DNA from: Scedosporium boydii
Taxonomy: Eukaryota > Ascomycota > Sordariomycetes > Microascales > Microascaceae
Direction: 5' to 3'
Length of the DNA: 36,817 bases
Assembly (NCBI GenBank): GCA_002221725.1
Contig: NJFT01000314.1
Coordinates: forward strand, 1-36,817
Numbering within the stretch: the stretch's first letter is position 1; every line of letters starts with the position of its first letter. A program made the translations under genes and the position numbers. Of the stretch, positions 10,126 through 19,291 are shown piece by piece. Under the pieces are notes generated by a model that worked only from the letters and a program-made list of their open reading frames with translations, had not been told where the DNA came from and made no database searches.

Positions 10126-12485
10126 TTATATAATCCTCACTCTCTCCTTCTGCATTTTCCCCTTAATTTCCTTGAGAATTGCCATCGCCTTGTCTACTTC
10201 TTTCCTATCAAGCCCTGCGCACTTGAGCACAAGCAGGTCTAATCTCGTCCAGCTATCTTCACCGATAACTTCTAGGAGTATTAAGAAGCACATTCGATCA
10301 ACATCCTCACTCTTTTCACACCACTTGAGGAGCATGAATAGGCCCACGCGCTGTGTGCCTGCATTTTTGTTCCGACTGTTGGCGACAGGGCTTTGCAGGA
10401 GTGGTGCTATCTCTGCCATCAAATTTGGATAAGCTGATAGCGACTGCGGTGCTTTGAGGGAATCGATGGTGTTCAGACGGAGCAGGGGCCCGTGGAGAGT
10501 GATGCTGCCTCCGCTAACGGCGCCGAACGGATCCTGATGGACGAGCTGGATATCGATGTCAAGAATTTTAGCGAAAGGAGTGACGGCCTCGTACTGGGAC
10601 TCGGGACCGAATGAGACGCGCCCGCCACTGCGGCCTGCCCAGCTCCAGGATGGCGCGAGATACTTCTGAGGGGCGCAAGTTTGACTTCCTGACTGTCCGG
10701 GTGACAGCCTCTTGTGCCCCAGGGTTCGCGTCTGTATTGCGGGATTCATTAGATCCGCGGCTGCATTAGGCCCTGGACATTTAATGAGGAAACAGTCCTT
10801 ACCCAACACAAACCACGAAGTAGATCCGCCTTCCAAAGGCCCGCAACGTATGTATCGCCTGTGGCACGATGAAACTCGTTTGCTAGCCCCGACAGTGCCG
10901 GAAGCGTATCGGTAGCCACTGTCAGCGACCGGCAAGAATAATTCTCAATGATTTTGATCCACAAGTCAAAATGTGACATCCCTGCTGGCGACGCGGGAGG
11001 CTTGAAGTTTCCCTGTATCGTCAGCGGGCGCGCCATCAGGGCTCTATAACGAAGGGTATCGAAATCACGGGCGCGGAATATTGTGGTTGGCGACGGGAGG
11101 GGAACGAGCATCGCAACAGGGAGCTCCAGATCTTTGAGAAACGAAATTAACCTGCGGCGCCAGTTCGGGACTATGTTGCCCCGGAGGATTCGCATGTATT
11201 CCTTACTGCGGTACATTTCCATGATGCGAATGTGGCGCCCTGACTCCTCAACGCTACCCTTCGGGCACTCGAAGCATATCTGCTCGGGACCGAACCAAAG
11301 AGTTCGCGGAGCAAGGAGTGTTTCTTGTAGAATCCACCCTCTCGAGCTCAATGAGTTGTGACTCAGCTTGTAATTGGAGATCTCCGCCCCGGGACGCAGG
11401 AACACCTTTGGCGAGGGGTCGTCGCCGTTCCTCCAGTCCAGCCAACATGGCGGCTCGCTCGGAACCTTTCGGTCTCGAAAGATTCCTTCGGTGGTCTTTG
11501 CGGCGCACGCCGCTGCTATAGTAACGACGGCACCTCGGTAGACTCCGCACATGCGAGCGGCCTCGCGGGCCCAGTCATCGGCGGAATCCTGGATAATACA
11601 GAGGGCGTCAATCCAGAGGTATCGGATATTGAGCGCCCTCGTAACCGTGATGGCGTCGCGGAGCGTGGCGGGGAAATCATCGAGAGGTCGGCCAGCGCGG
11701 AACTGTGCCTCTGTCGCTTTGGTGAGCTTAAAGGTCGTGTCGCCTCCCCAGCAATACGAGAGGGCGGCATAGATGCCATGGCAGCCGACGCCATCTATGA
11801 GTTTCGGATCGGGGCCGTGCGTGTCAATAATCCTCGTTGGAAGTTCTGATGATGCGGGGTATTGGGCAGAGCAGGACTCATGGCCATTCACGCAACCGGA
11901 GAGTAGGTCAGATGCCAATTTCAGGCACTCCCCTGATCCTGGATTGGGGTAAAGATTCCTTGCAAGCATGTTGTTGTTATCCGGCGGCTCGTGTCCTGAA
12001 GTTTCTCGTCAATTGGCTGTACAGCAGCGCAACGAGGCTTCTCGAAAGGGATATCACGTACCTCTCAATGCACAAGCCTCATAGGACGTCAAGATACGCA
12101 TACCCCCCCCTTCCGAATGCTGCGTAACGACAACATGGGGCAGCCCATTGATCGTCGTATCCCATTGCGTCGTCCCAATCCAAATCTGCTGTTCACTCAT
12201 GCCTTGGCCTAAGGCCTGATCATCCAACCCCGCTGGGTGGGCTGTAGAGGTATATGCCCGCCATATAGACCTACACAGATCACATTCACTTGCCGCGGAT
12301 CGAAGGGACAAGAGGTTACTATGTTGCTTGAAAAATTGGAACAGTGCTGGTCGGATATTTTCATAGGTGTCGGGCGCCGAAGGGTCGTTGAAGTTTCCAG
12401 GTCGTTGCGCCTCAGCAGTAAGCAGAAGCTTTCGAACGTCAAATCCCATGCATGTCGAGCATAGCTTGCTGGGGCCAGTAGGCAT
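10126..12485 (-). CDS. HET-domain (heterokaryon incompatibility-type) protein
   Basis: Three exons: 12485-12062, 11995-10803 and 10731-10126, giving 740 residues. Introns are 11996-12061 (66 bp, GTACGT, phase 1) and 10732-10802 (71 bp, GTAAGG, phase 0). The HET domain (PF06985) covers roughly residues 215-375: AALSYCWGG near 218-226, YLWIDALCIIQDSADDW at 267-283 and RGWILQETLLAPRTLWFG at 360-377. The N-terminus has a LCSTC...CDLC arrangement and the C-terminal part has APSWSWAG, both usual in HET proteins. Some family members trigger cell death after fusion of genetically different hyphae. Most, including probably this one, have no assigned partner. The start ATG at 12485 gives MPTGPSKLCSTC. 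The longer frame upstream has no ATG. A TIR transposon begins 165 bp upstream of the ATG and may affect expression. Confidence 0.88.
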
Positions 12486-12651
12486 GCTGAAAGCGGATTC
12501 CAGGGCATTCCGGGGCGCAAAGTAGTTGCAAATACGCCGTTCGGGGGGACTAAAAGCCAGTAGAGTACAAAAAGTCTCAGACAACTCTTCCTGGCCCTGA
12601 AGGAATGCAGGGACATTGACACAAGCCACATTTGGCTAGCTCTGCAGGGTA

Positions 12652-12700
12652 CAGAAGTCCATAGCGAATTTGTAACTTTTGAAGTTTTTGGTCCTCGACC
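12652..12700 (+). repeat. Left terminal inverted repeat of the MITE
   Basis: Begins CAGAAGTCCATAGCGAA immediately after TA and ends GGTCCTCGACC. It matches the reverse complement of 13251-13299 at 47 of 49 positions. Confidence 0.9.
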
Positions 12701-13250
12701 CCTCCATACGCACACACCATCTGTACAAGTGCTTCTACTCCCAGTTAAATAAAATTCAGTATTATTTAATAAACCTTAATTATTCTAGTATCCAATATCT
12801 CAAGCTCCACTATAATGAGATAGATCTGTGTAGCCCTGACCGAAATATCATTTAAAAGAAAGAGGAGTAAGGAAAGAAATGGGAAGGGAAACTGGAAATG
12901 GAATGAGAAACTGGAAATGGAATGGGAAAGGAAAGAGATGTGTAGCTGATAGTTTGAAATAGTTCTTGAAATAAGGACTGCTCTAATTGAGGAATGTTGG
13001 ACTTTAGGAAATAGAAATAATTCCACAATAAGAGGGTTTCTATGGAAGGAAATGGGAAAAGAACTTGGAAGTGATAGTGAAGGACAAGAACCTATATAAT
13101 GAAGCAGTGGGCTTGTTAGAGCCCACTTATGAAGTGGGAAGGTATACTAATGGCAAGGAAGATAGTTATTTGAGAAATATTATTTTATTGAGGTCTAAAA
13201 TTTGTTAAGAAATCTATATGGATTGGGGTGGTTCTAGTAAAAACTAGAGA

Positions 13251-13299
13251 GGTCGAGGACCAAAAATTTCAAAAGTTACAATTTCGCTATGGACTTCTG
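13251..13299 (-). repeat. Right terminal inverted repeat of the MITE
   Basis: Reverse complement of the left repeat with two substitutions (T/A and G/A), followed directly by the TA at 13300-13301. Confidence 0.9.
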
Positions 13300-13301
13300 T
13301 A

Positions 13302-13793
13302 GGTGGGGGGGTTAACAGCAGAGGAGGGACAACTTCTTGGCACTTTGCCACTTAGATACGGCGATGTGCCTGACTCTTCTTGACCTTATTATGGCAACAC
13401 AATGCATAAAGCTGGGTGATTTTAGGTACAATATCCCTGATAAAGTGGTGCTATCTCCAACAGGCGCTCAAGTAATGGCAGCTTGCTAACCTCCCACCTC
13501 TTTGATAGATGTAATAACATCTGACGCCTTCTCGGACCCGGCTTCATCTCCCCTCATTCCCGTCGTAGACGGCTAATCGCGGACAATTGGGAAGAAAGTT
13601 ATTCCGCGAGTACCCGTGTCAGCTTTAGGTGTGTTGTCGAAATCGTCCACTGATATTAGACGATGAAGGCGGGGTCATCGCGTGCCAAAATCAAGGGCAA
13701 TCGGGGAGTCTCTCCATTTCCGCTTCTGCGCATCGCTTCAACACCCATTATTCACATCTATAAAAAAGAAGCCTGGCGGCTAACGACCAATCG
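13302..13793. promoter_or_regulatory. Upstream region of the pyroglutamyl-peptidase gene
   Basis: This ~490-bp segment has no supported gene. A TATA-like TATAAAAAA lies at 13759-13767, 27-35 bp before the ATG at 13794, which is close for a core promoter plus leader. Upstream promoter function is inferred from position only. Confidence 0.4.
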
Positions 13794-14658
13794 ATGCCTC
13801 CTTCCGGGCCTAGCTCAGAAGACTTGGGGACTAGTGCTGCACCTGAGCGAAATGTAGAGGTCCTTGTCACTGGTTTCGGCGTGAGTTTTCGTCGGGAATG
13901 TGAGTTGTTGACATTTTCTAATACGAGATGGATATAGACCTTTGGCTCGATAAAAGTCAACCCGTCGTACGAAATTGTATCGCGTCTGCCTGACCGGATA
14001 TCATCCGATGACGGCAATGGCCCTGGTATTACGGTCCGGGCTTATCCCGAGGCCGTCAAGGTTACATATCGGAATGTATTTCGTCTCATACCCGAAATAT
14101 ACACTGCCCAATTCCCAGAAGTCAAATTCTTTGTCCATGTCGGCGTTAACAACTCGACAAGACGCTTCCAGTTAGAGCGTCGGGGGAGGAAAGGGCCCTA
14201 TTCAGAGACTGATGTGGAGGGGGAGAAATTCGATGATGAATGGGAGAATGACGATAACGAATGGAGCAGAGTGCCGGACGAGATAAAAACCGAGATAGAT
14301 GTGGACGCCATTGTGGAGAAGTTAAGCCGAGACGGGTACGTGCAGTATCATTTCGTTAATTCTAACCAGTTCACGATTAACGAAACCCTCCATACATGAC
14401 TGACGAATCTGCACCCATTTTAGCCAGTGGGAAGTAGAATCATCTAATGATGCCGGTCTGTTTCTCTGCGAGTTCATTTATTTCAACTCCATGCTTATCG
14501 CACGACGTCTGAGGGCCAGTCAGGGACGGTATATTAGAGGCATCTTTCTACATGTCCCGCCTTTTCTTGACGAAAAGGAGCTGGAGAAGGGGCGCGACAT
14601 TCTTGTTGAGATTATCAAGGAAATTGTCAAACAAGAGGAGAAGCAAGAAGAGTCGTAA
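13794..14658 (+). CDS. Pyroglutamyl-peptidase I (peptidase family C15)
   Basis: Cytosolic cysteine peptidase that removes N-terminal pyroglutamate from peptides. Three exons: 13794-13880, 13938-14335 and 14424-14658, giving 239 residues. Introns are 13881-13937 (GTGAGT, branch CTAATAC) and 14336-14423 (GTACGT, branch CTGAC). The N-terminal core VEVLVTGFG runs into TFGSIKVNPSYE across intron 1. The C15 catalytic triad can be placed: E109 in FVHVGVNNSTRRFQLERR, C177 in SSNDAGLFLCEFIYF and H205 in RGIFLHVPPF. Compared with bacterial enzymes (~215 residues) there is an acidic stretch at about 119-150 (EGEKFDDEWENDDNEW) between the Glu and Cys motifs. The tail is Lys/Glu-rich. The gene lies 490 bp downstream of the MITE and transcribes away from it. 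Confidence 0.88.
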
Positions 14659-15809
14659 TACGGGCAGGATCTCTGACCAGCCGATCTCATCTTGTTAAGC
14701 CCGCGAGGTCCGGCCTGTTTAGGTGGCGCGGTGACGATGAACAGAGGTCGGTCCATTCATAATAAGGTGCCAGGTGTTTAAGCTATAATATATGGAGAAA
14801 ATAGTTGGCCCCTCAGGAAGCAGGCCGGAAAGCGGCTCTAGAAGAGCGGAGAGAAGGAAAATATTGAAGTGGGCGTTGCAGCTTGCGGGGATAGATTTTC
14901 AGTGCCTTAGTTAGTCCCCTGCTAGCACTTCTATCGATACACCGTCTTTTCCGAGATATCTTCCCTTGAGTCCTGGGCTCCTCCCCTGATGCCTCTTCGT
15001 AAGGTTCCACCGGCCGGTCCCGCTTCTTTCTTCTGGGTTCGACTTTTGCCTTGTGTGCGACCATACGTCGCCTTGATATCAGAGAGAGTCCAAATGGGCA
15101 GTACGCGGCGAGCGCTGCGTTCTGTTGCCTAACTCCGTAGCATTATTATATCCATAGACCTGTGGAACCCCTTTGTCAGCTAGAAATTAAAGCAGTGTAC
15201 TCTCTGGGACCGGACATACATAGATACAAAGATCAGCCATTAAGAGATTGATGGATATGCCTCCCCGGCCAATCAGTGAGGCTACGTATGGCACATGTCG
15301 GGGAAAATATGACGGCGTCAGACCCCTTCGTCGCCGGCTTTGTGCTGCTGCGTAGCGCCTTGGAGGATACAGAACCGTGTAGATAAAAGTTAATGCATCG
15401 TTAAGACATCGGAGCCCTTCAATTGTTTCATCATCTCGGACCGCTCCTCCGAAATCTGCCGACCCTTCGTTCGGCCCCCCTCTTAGCCCTCGAAGGGCAG
15501 GACCCATTCGCCAGATCTCCCTGAATAGAGACGAAGGGTGAAAATATTAATATCATTAAGGTGTGCGAATCCAAGAATTTTCCGAAGCTTCCTTGGGACT
15601 TCTTGTTCCACTGTCAACCAGATAGTCGGATTGTTCTGACTAATCGTGATGATGAGGGAGGGGCAACAGGTTTCAGGAGGAGGAGATATTTAGAAAGTCG
15701 TACCCAGTGTCGACCATCCCAGCCAAATACCTCCTATTTCCAGATATCTCTTGTCCAGATTTTCAAAAGTTTAAGCCTCGTATTCATCCATCAACGGAGT
15801 TGTCACACA
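14659..15809. other. Intergenic region upstream of the severin-like gene
   Basis: No supported gene in 1.15 kb. A minus-strand reading frame around 15187-15507 matches nothing recognised. The segment holds an 11-bp palindrome TGACGGCGTCA (15310-15320) and four copies of CCCTTCG (listed separately). The last ~100 bp before 15810 probably form the 5' leader of the next gene. Confidence 0.45.
15324..15538. promoter_or_regulatory. Four copies of CCCTTCG/CGAAGGG upstream of the severin-like gene
   Basis: CCCTTCG occurs at 15324-15330 and 15463-15469, and its complement CGAAGGG at 15491-15497 and 15532-15538. A chance expectation is well below one copy in this interval. They lie 270-490 bp before the ATG at 15810 and could be sites for an unknown regulator. 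This is pattern evidence only. Confidence 0.25.
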
Positions 15810-17000
15810 ATGCCACCAAACCAGGGCCTAGTGCATCCCCAGGAGTATGATGTCGAAGACTCTAACGTTGAGCTTATCGGCTCCGATATTGACCACAAGG
15901 TCAAGTACAACTCCGCATTGACCGAGCCTGCCTGGAACGACGGCAAGATCGGAAACGCCGCTGGCCTTTTCATCTGGCGCATCGAATCCTTTGAGGTTGT
16001 CCCCTGGCCTGCCGAGAAGTACGGAAAATTCCACACTGGCGATAGCTACATTATTCTCAATTCTATCAAAGTCTCCCAGAATTCTAAATCGGAGGAAAAG
16101 TTGTTCCATGATATCTTTTTCTGGCTCGGCAGCGAAACAACGCAGGACGAAGCTGGAACAGCGGCGTATAAGACAGTGGAGCTGGACGAATTTCTACATG
16201 GAGCCGCCACTCAACATCGTGAGGTAGAGAGCGAGCCCTCAGGGGAATTTTTGCGGCTGTTCCCAAGACTCACCATTCTACGTGGCGGAGTACGGTCCGG
16301 ATTCAGGCACGTCGAGGAAGAGGAAAAGAAGGAAGTTGTCATTACGTTGCTCCGTGTGTTCAAGGCATCGTCGGGTGGTATTGATTCGACTGTGGTTCAT
16401 GAGGTTGAACCGAAGTGGCAGAGCTTGGACGATGGGGATGTTTTCATTCTGGACCACGGAGACAAGATCTGGGTATGGCAGGGTCGAAAGTGTAGCCCGA
16501 TGGAGAAGGCCAAGGCGGCCCAAGTCGTCCACGATATGACGCTAGCGAAACATATCCCAGTTGAGGTACTTGCGCAGGAAGAGCCTCGATCGCGGCGCGT
16601 GGTGGACCTCCTGGGTGGTGATGATGTTTCCGCGACTTCGTTCAGCGTCCCTCGCCCAGTTTCGGCCTCTGGAAACCAGGGGCCAGAGTTGGATGTGGAT
16701 AGGAAACTCTTCCGAATTAGCGACTCATCGGGAACACTTACCTTCGAACTTATTAATGAAGGTTCGTCAATCAACCGATCTGATCTTGATGGTTCAGACA
16801 TCTTCCTACTGGACACGGGGCGGTCGATCTGGGTCTGGCAAGGCCTCAGTGCTAGCCGAACAGAAAGGGCCATGTGGTTGGGTGTGGCCCAGGCATACGC
16901 TCGCAACGTCAGAACTGCGGCTATTTCTGCGCTGCCGATTGCAAAGGTTGCCGAAGGGAACGAGTCTCCTGCATTCTGGAAAGCCATTTCTGCGGCCTAG
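15810..17000 (+). CDS. Severin/fragmin-type actin-binding protein with three gelsolin repeats
   Basis: Intronless 396-residue protein, the usual size of three-domain severin/fragmin proteins that cap and sever actin filaments in a calcium-dependent way. Repeat 1 (about 50-150) has LFIWRIESFEVVPWP and GKFHTGDSYIIL. Repeat 2 (about 170-270) has LLRVF then LDDGDVFILDHGDKIWVWQG. Repeat 3 (about 290-390) has KLFRISDSSG then LDGSDIFLLDTGRSIWVWQG. The D(G/S)D(V/I)F(I/L)LD..(K/S)IWVWQG pattern is the gelsolin-fold core. No signal peptide is seen, so it is probably cytosolic. The ATG at 15810 (CACACAATGCC, A at -3) is the first in frame. The open frame continues upstream without an ATG and is taken as leader. 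Confidence 0.9.
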   Translation: MPPNQGLVHPQEYDVEDSNVELIGSDIDHKVKYNSALTEPAWNDGKIGNAAGLFIWRIESFEVVPWPAEKYGKFHTGDSYIILNSIKVSQNSKSEEKLFHDIFFWLGSETTQDEAGTAAYKTVELDEFLHGAATQHREVESEPSGEFLRLFPRLTILRGGVRSGFRHVEEEEKKEVVITLLRVFKASSGGIDSTVVHEVEPKWQSLDDGDVFILDHGDKIWVWQGRKCSPMEKAKAAQVVHDMTLAKHIPVEVLAQEEPRSRRVVDLLGGDDVSATSFSVPRPVSASGNQGPELDVDRKLFRISDSSGTLTFELINEGSSINRSDLDGSDIFLLDTGRSIWVWQGLSASRTERAMWLGVAQAYARNVRTAAISALPIAKVAEGNESPAFWKAISAA

Positions 17001-17760
17001 TTACGGCTGAGTTTGCGGACTGGGAATTTGGCCGGCGTGCAAGACGAAGAGTGGAATTTCACACTCCTCGAATACACATTTCCCTTCCAAGACGGAAAAT
17101 TTGGAGATAGGAGCGGAGTACTGTTACTCGATGAAAGGGACCTGCGGAGGCACTGAAACTACTTGTTTAGATAACGAAAATAAACTGAACCAAAATGTTT
17201 GCGGCGATATCGCATATGGCTAAGTGAACAACAATAATAATCCAGCAACTATTAGTCTTAGAACGAAAGGCGCGGAATGGCGCGACGGATCGGGATGTGG
17301 GTGGTGCGGGGGATGGATGAACCGATGCGGGCACCAATAAGTATTGTGGGCGGGAGGTTGAAGGCGGGTATCACTAATCCACGGCTTCAAGATCTGAACC
17401 ATGGTATTTCGAAAGAAAATGCAATATTCGTTCCTCGGACTTTGCCTGCGTATCTTGTGTCAATAGAGTTGTATAGTGCTGCTCGGTGCTGCTTTCCAGT
17501 TAGCTCTTCTTTTGACAAGCGTTCCTCTGAAGACCGAAATTACAACGAATTTATTCCAATCTTTAGAGGAGAAAACATTTAACGGCATTAGTCACCCGTC
17601 GGATCGGGTAGATGATCCCGATGATATCATCATTTATAATTCATTGATAATGAGAGAATGAGATTCTATTTAGTCAAGCTTCTCCCACGAGTCAACTGAG
17701 CCGTTGCTTTTCACGACGTGAAGGTTATCGCCTTACTTCATAGTTCATACGTTTCTCACA
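17001..17760. other. Intergenic region before the maleylacetate reductase gene
   Basis: This 760-bp stretch lies between two plus-strand genes. It should contain the 3' UTR of the severin-like gene and the promoter of the next. Short reading frames here look non-coding. The last ~120 bp are AT-rich (GATGATATCATCATTTATAATTC region near 17622-17645). Confidence 0.45.
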
Positions 17761-18834
17761 ATGGAAGCTTTCGAATACACTGCCAACCCTTCTCGGGTGG
17801 TGTTCGGCAATGGGACCATTGCAAAGCTTCCCGATATTCTCTCTGAACTGAAGCTGTCTCGCCCACTCCTCCTGTCGACTCCGCAGCAGATTGGACAAGC
17901 CGATGGAGTTAAAGGCTTGCTCCGGGGAGAGGTTGCGGGCGTCTTTAGCGAAGCTACTATGCACACGCCATTAGAGGTGACGGAGCGGGCAGTTGAGTTC
18001 GCCCGATCGTCGAACGCGGATTCAGTCGTTTCAATTGGCGGCGGTAGCACCATTGGCCTCGGCAAAGCGATCAGCGTGCGGACCGGGCTTCACCACATTG
18101 CCATCCCCACCACCTATGCTGGCAGCGAGGTCACGCCAATTTTAGGAGAAACAGCCGGCGGGCTCAAGACAACTCGTTCGGACCCCAAGATACTACCCGG
18201 CACCGTCATCTACGATGTAGATCTTACGTTGACGCTGCCAGTCGGGCTAAGTGCGACCAGCGGTGTGAACGCGATTGCACATGCGGTCGAAGCGCTCTAC
18301 GCCAAGAACACTAATCCAATCATCAACATGTTTGCCCAGGAGGGCGTCAAATCACTTGCCGCTTCGTTGCCGGAAATCATCAACGAACCAAGCTCGCCAG
18401 CTGCACGATCAACGGCGCTCTACGGCGCCTGGCTCTGTGGCGTTTGCTTGGGAAATGTTGGAATGTCCCTCCACCACAAGCTCTGTCATACGCTTGGAGG
18501 AAGTTTTGGCCTGCCACATGCTGAGACACATACTATTGTCCTCCCACACGCCCTATCCTATAACGCCCTCAAAGTACCTAGAGCTATGGAGAAGCTGGCG
18601 GAGGTGCTCCCTGGAAGCAATGGAGACGCTGTGACGGGCCTCAATGCGTTGTTAGACAAACTCAACGTTAAGCGGGGCCTGAAGGATTTTGGCATGAAGG
18701 AGAGCGATATTGACAAAGCAGCTGACATTGCTGTGTCTAAGCCCTACTGGAACCCTCGCGAAATCGAACGGGAGGCAGTGAGAGAGCTCATTCGGCGGGC
18801 TTGGGCAGGAGAGCCGGCTCGAGCCGACCTGTGA
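17761..18834 (+). CDS. Maleylacetate reductase (iron-ADH superfamily)
   Basis: Intronless, 357 residues, matching the usual ~350 of maleylacetate reductases. The enzyme reduces maleylacetate to 3-oxoadipate with NAD(P)H in the hydroxyquinol/resorcinol and chloroaromatic branches that feed the beta-ketoadipate pathway. The N-terminal nucleotide-binding domain contains SIGGGSTIGLGKAI (about 91-104) and IPTTYAGSEVTP (115-126). The helical C-terminal domain has GVNAIAHAVEALY (168-180) and HHKLCHTLGGSFGLPHAETH (238-257), the superfamily's metal/active-site region. YTANPSRVVFGNGT at the start is also typical. The ATG at 17761 follows an ACA (A at -3). No ring-opening dioxygenase gene is visible nearby. 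A Zn2Cys6 regulator lies convergently 457 bp downstream and is a candidate controller. Confidence 0.9.
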   Translation: MEAFEYTANPSRVVFGNGTIAKLPDILSELKLSRPLLLSTPQQIGQADGVKGLLRGEVAGVFSEATMHTPLEVTERAVEFARSSNADSVVSIGGGSTIGLGKAISVRTGLHHIAIPTTYAGSEVTPILGETAGGLKTTRSDPKILPGTVIYDVDLTLTLPVGLSATSGVNAIAHAVEALYAKNTNPIINMFAQEGVKSLAASLPEIINEPSSPAARSTALYGAWLCGVCLGNVGMSLHHKLCHTLGGSFGLPHAETHTIVLPHALSYNALKVPRAMEKLAEVLPGSNGDAVTGLNALLDKLNVKRGLKDFGMKESDIDKAADIAVSKPYWNPREIEREAVRELIRRAWAGEPARADL

Positions 18835-19291
18835 CCTAGCTACATACTCTACTGGGAATAACACCTTCTTATCTCCCTACTGATCCTGATGGCAAGTTGT
18901 TACGAATAGCTACCTCAGTCCGTTCTATCACACACTTTATTATGTGGTTGTGGTCCCAGACAAAATCAATTTGTATTTTTCTTGCTCTGGGAATATTCAG
19001 CTCGAATACCGGGGAGGTGTTATCCTTTTTCCGTAAGACATATTATGCCAATGACGAAATTCCCGTTTTGATGCACAAAACCCAAACGCATCGTGCCATT
19101 CCACCGACAAGTCCTCCTCTAGTCGCGCAGATATAAACAAGGTGCACATCTCGCTAGGACAGCGATGCTCAAATCATCCGCTAGGTTTCAACCGTGAACG
19201 TGTCAATGATGGAATCCAAGTCTTTTTATCCATATGCTTGGTTTAATTTGACACCCAACTCAAATAGTACGAACTGTCCTATATATTTGAG
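18835..19291. other. Convergent 3' intergenic spacer
   Basis: 457 bp between the stop codons of maleylacetate reductase (+) and the Zn2Cys6 regulator (-). AT-rich in parts. No gene seen. Confidence 0.5.

Larger units (their letters stand above)
12650..13301. mobile_element. Non-autonomous TIR transposon (MITE), Tc1/mariner-like
   Basis: Perfectly placed terminal inverted repeats of 49 bp (12652-12700 and 13251-13299) differ at only two positions. They are flanked by TA on both sides (12650-12651 and 13300-13301), the target duplication used by Tc1/mariner/pogo elements. The 648-bp element has an AT-rich interior with no transposase frame, so it would need a helper. Inside are a ~19-bp tandem repeat (12888-12926) and a 7-bp-stem hairpin GTGGGCT..AGCCCAC (13107-13126). 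Near-identical TIRs imply a fairly recent insertion. It does not share its termini with the degraded transposase at 903-1190. Confidence 0.85.

Noticed and set aside
12486..12629. Upstream extension of the HET protein
   Set aside because: It begins at GTG, with no ATG before 12485, and the family-like LCSTC start follows the 12485 ATG.
15187..15507. Minus-strand gene of 106 codons
   Set aside because: Low-complexity Arg/Gly/Pro composition, no recognisable motif, and it overlaps the probable promoter of the severin-like gene.
15561..15809. N-terminal extension of the severin-like protein
   Set aside because: It has no ATG (begins at GTG) and shows no gelsolin-like sequence. Treated as leader.
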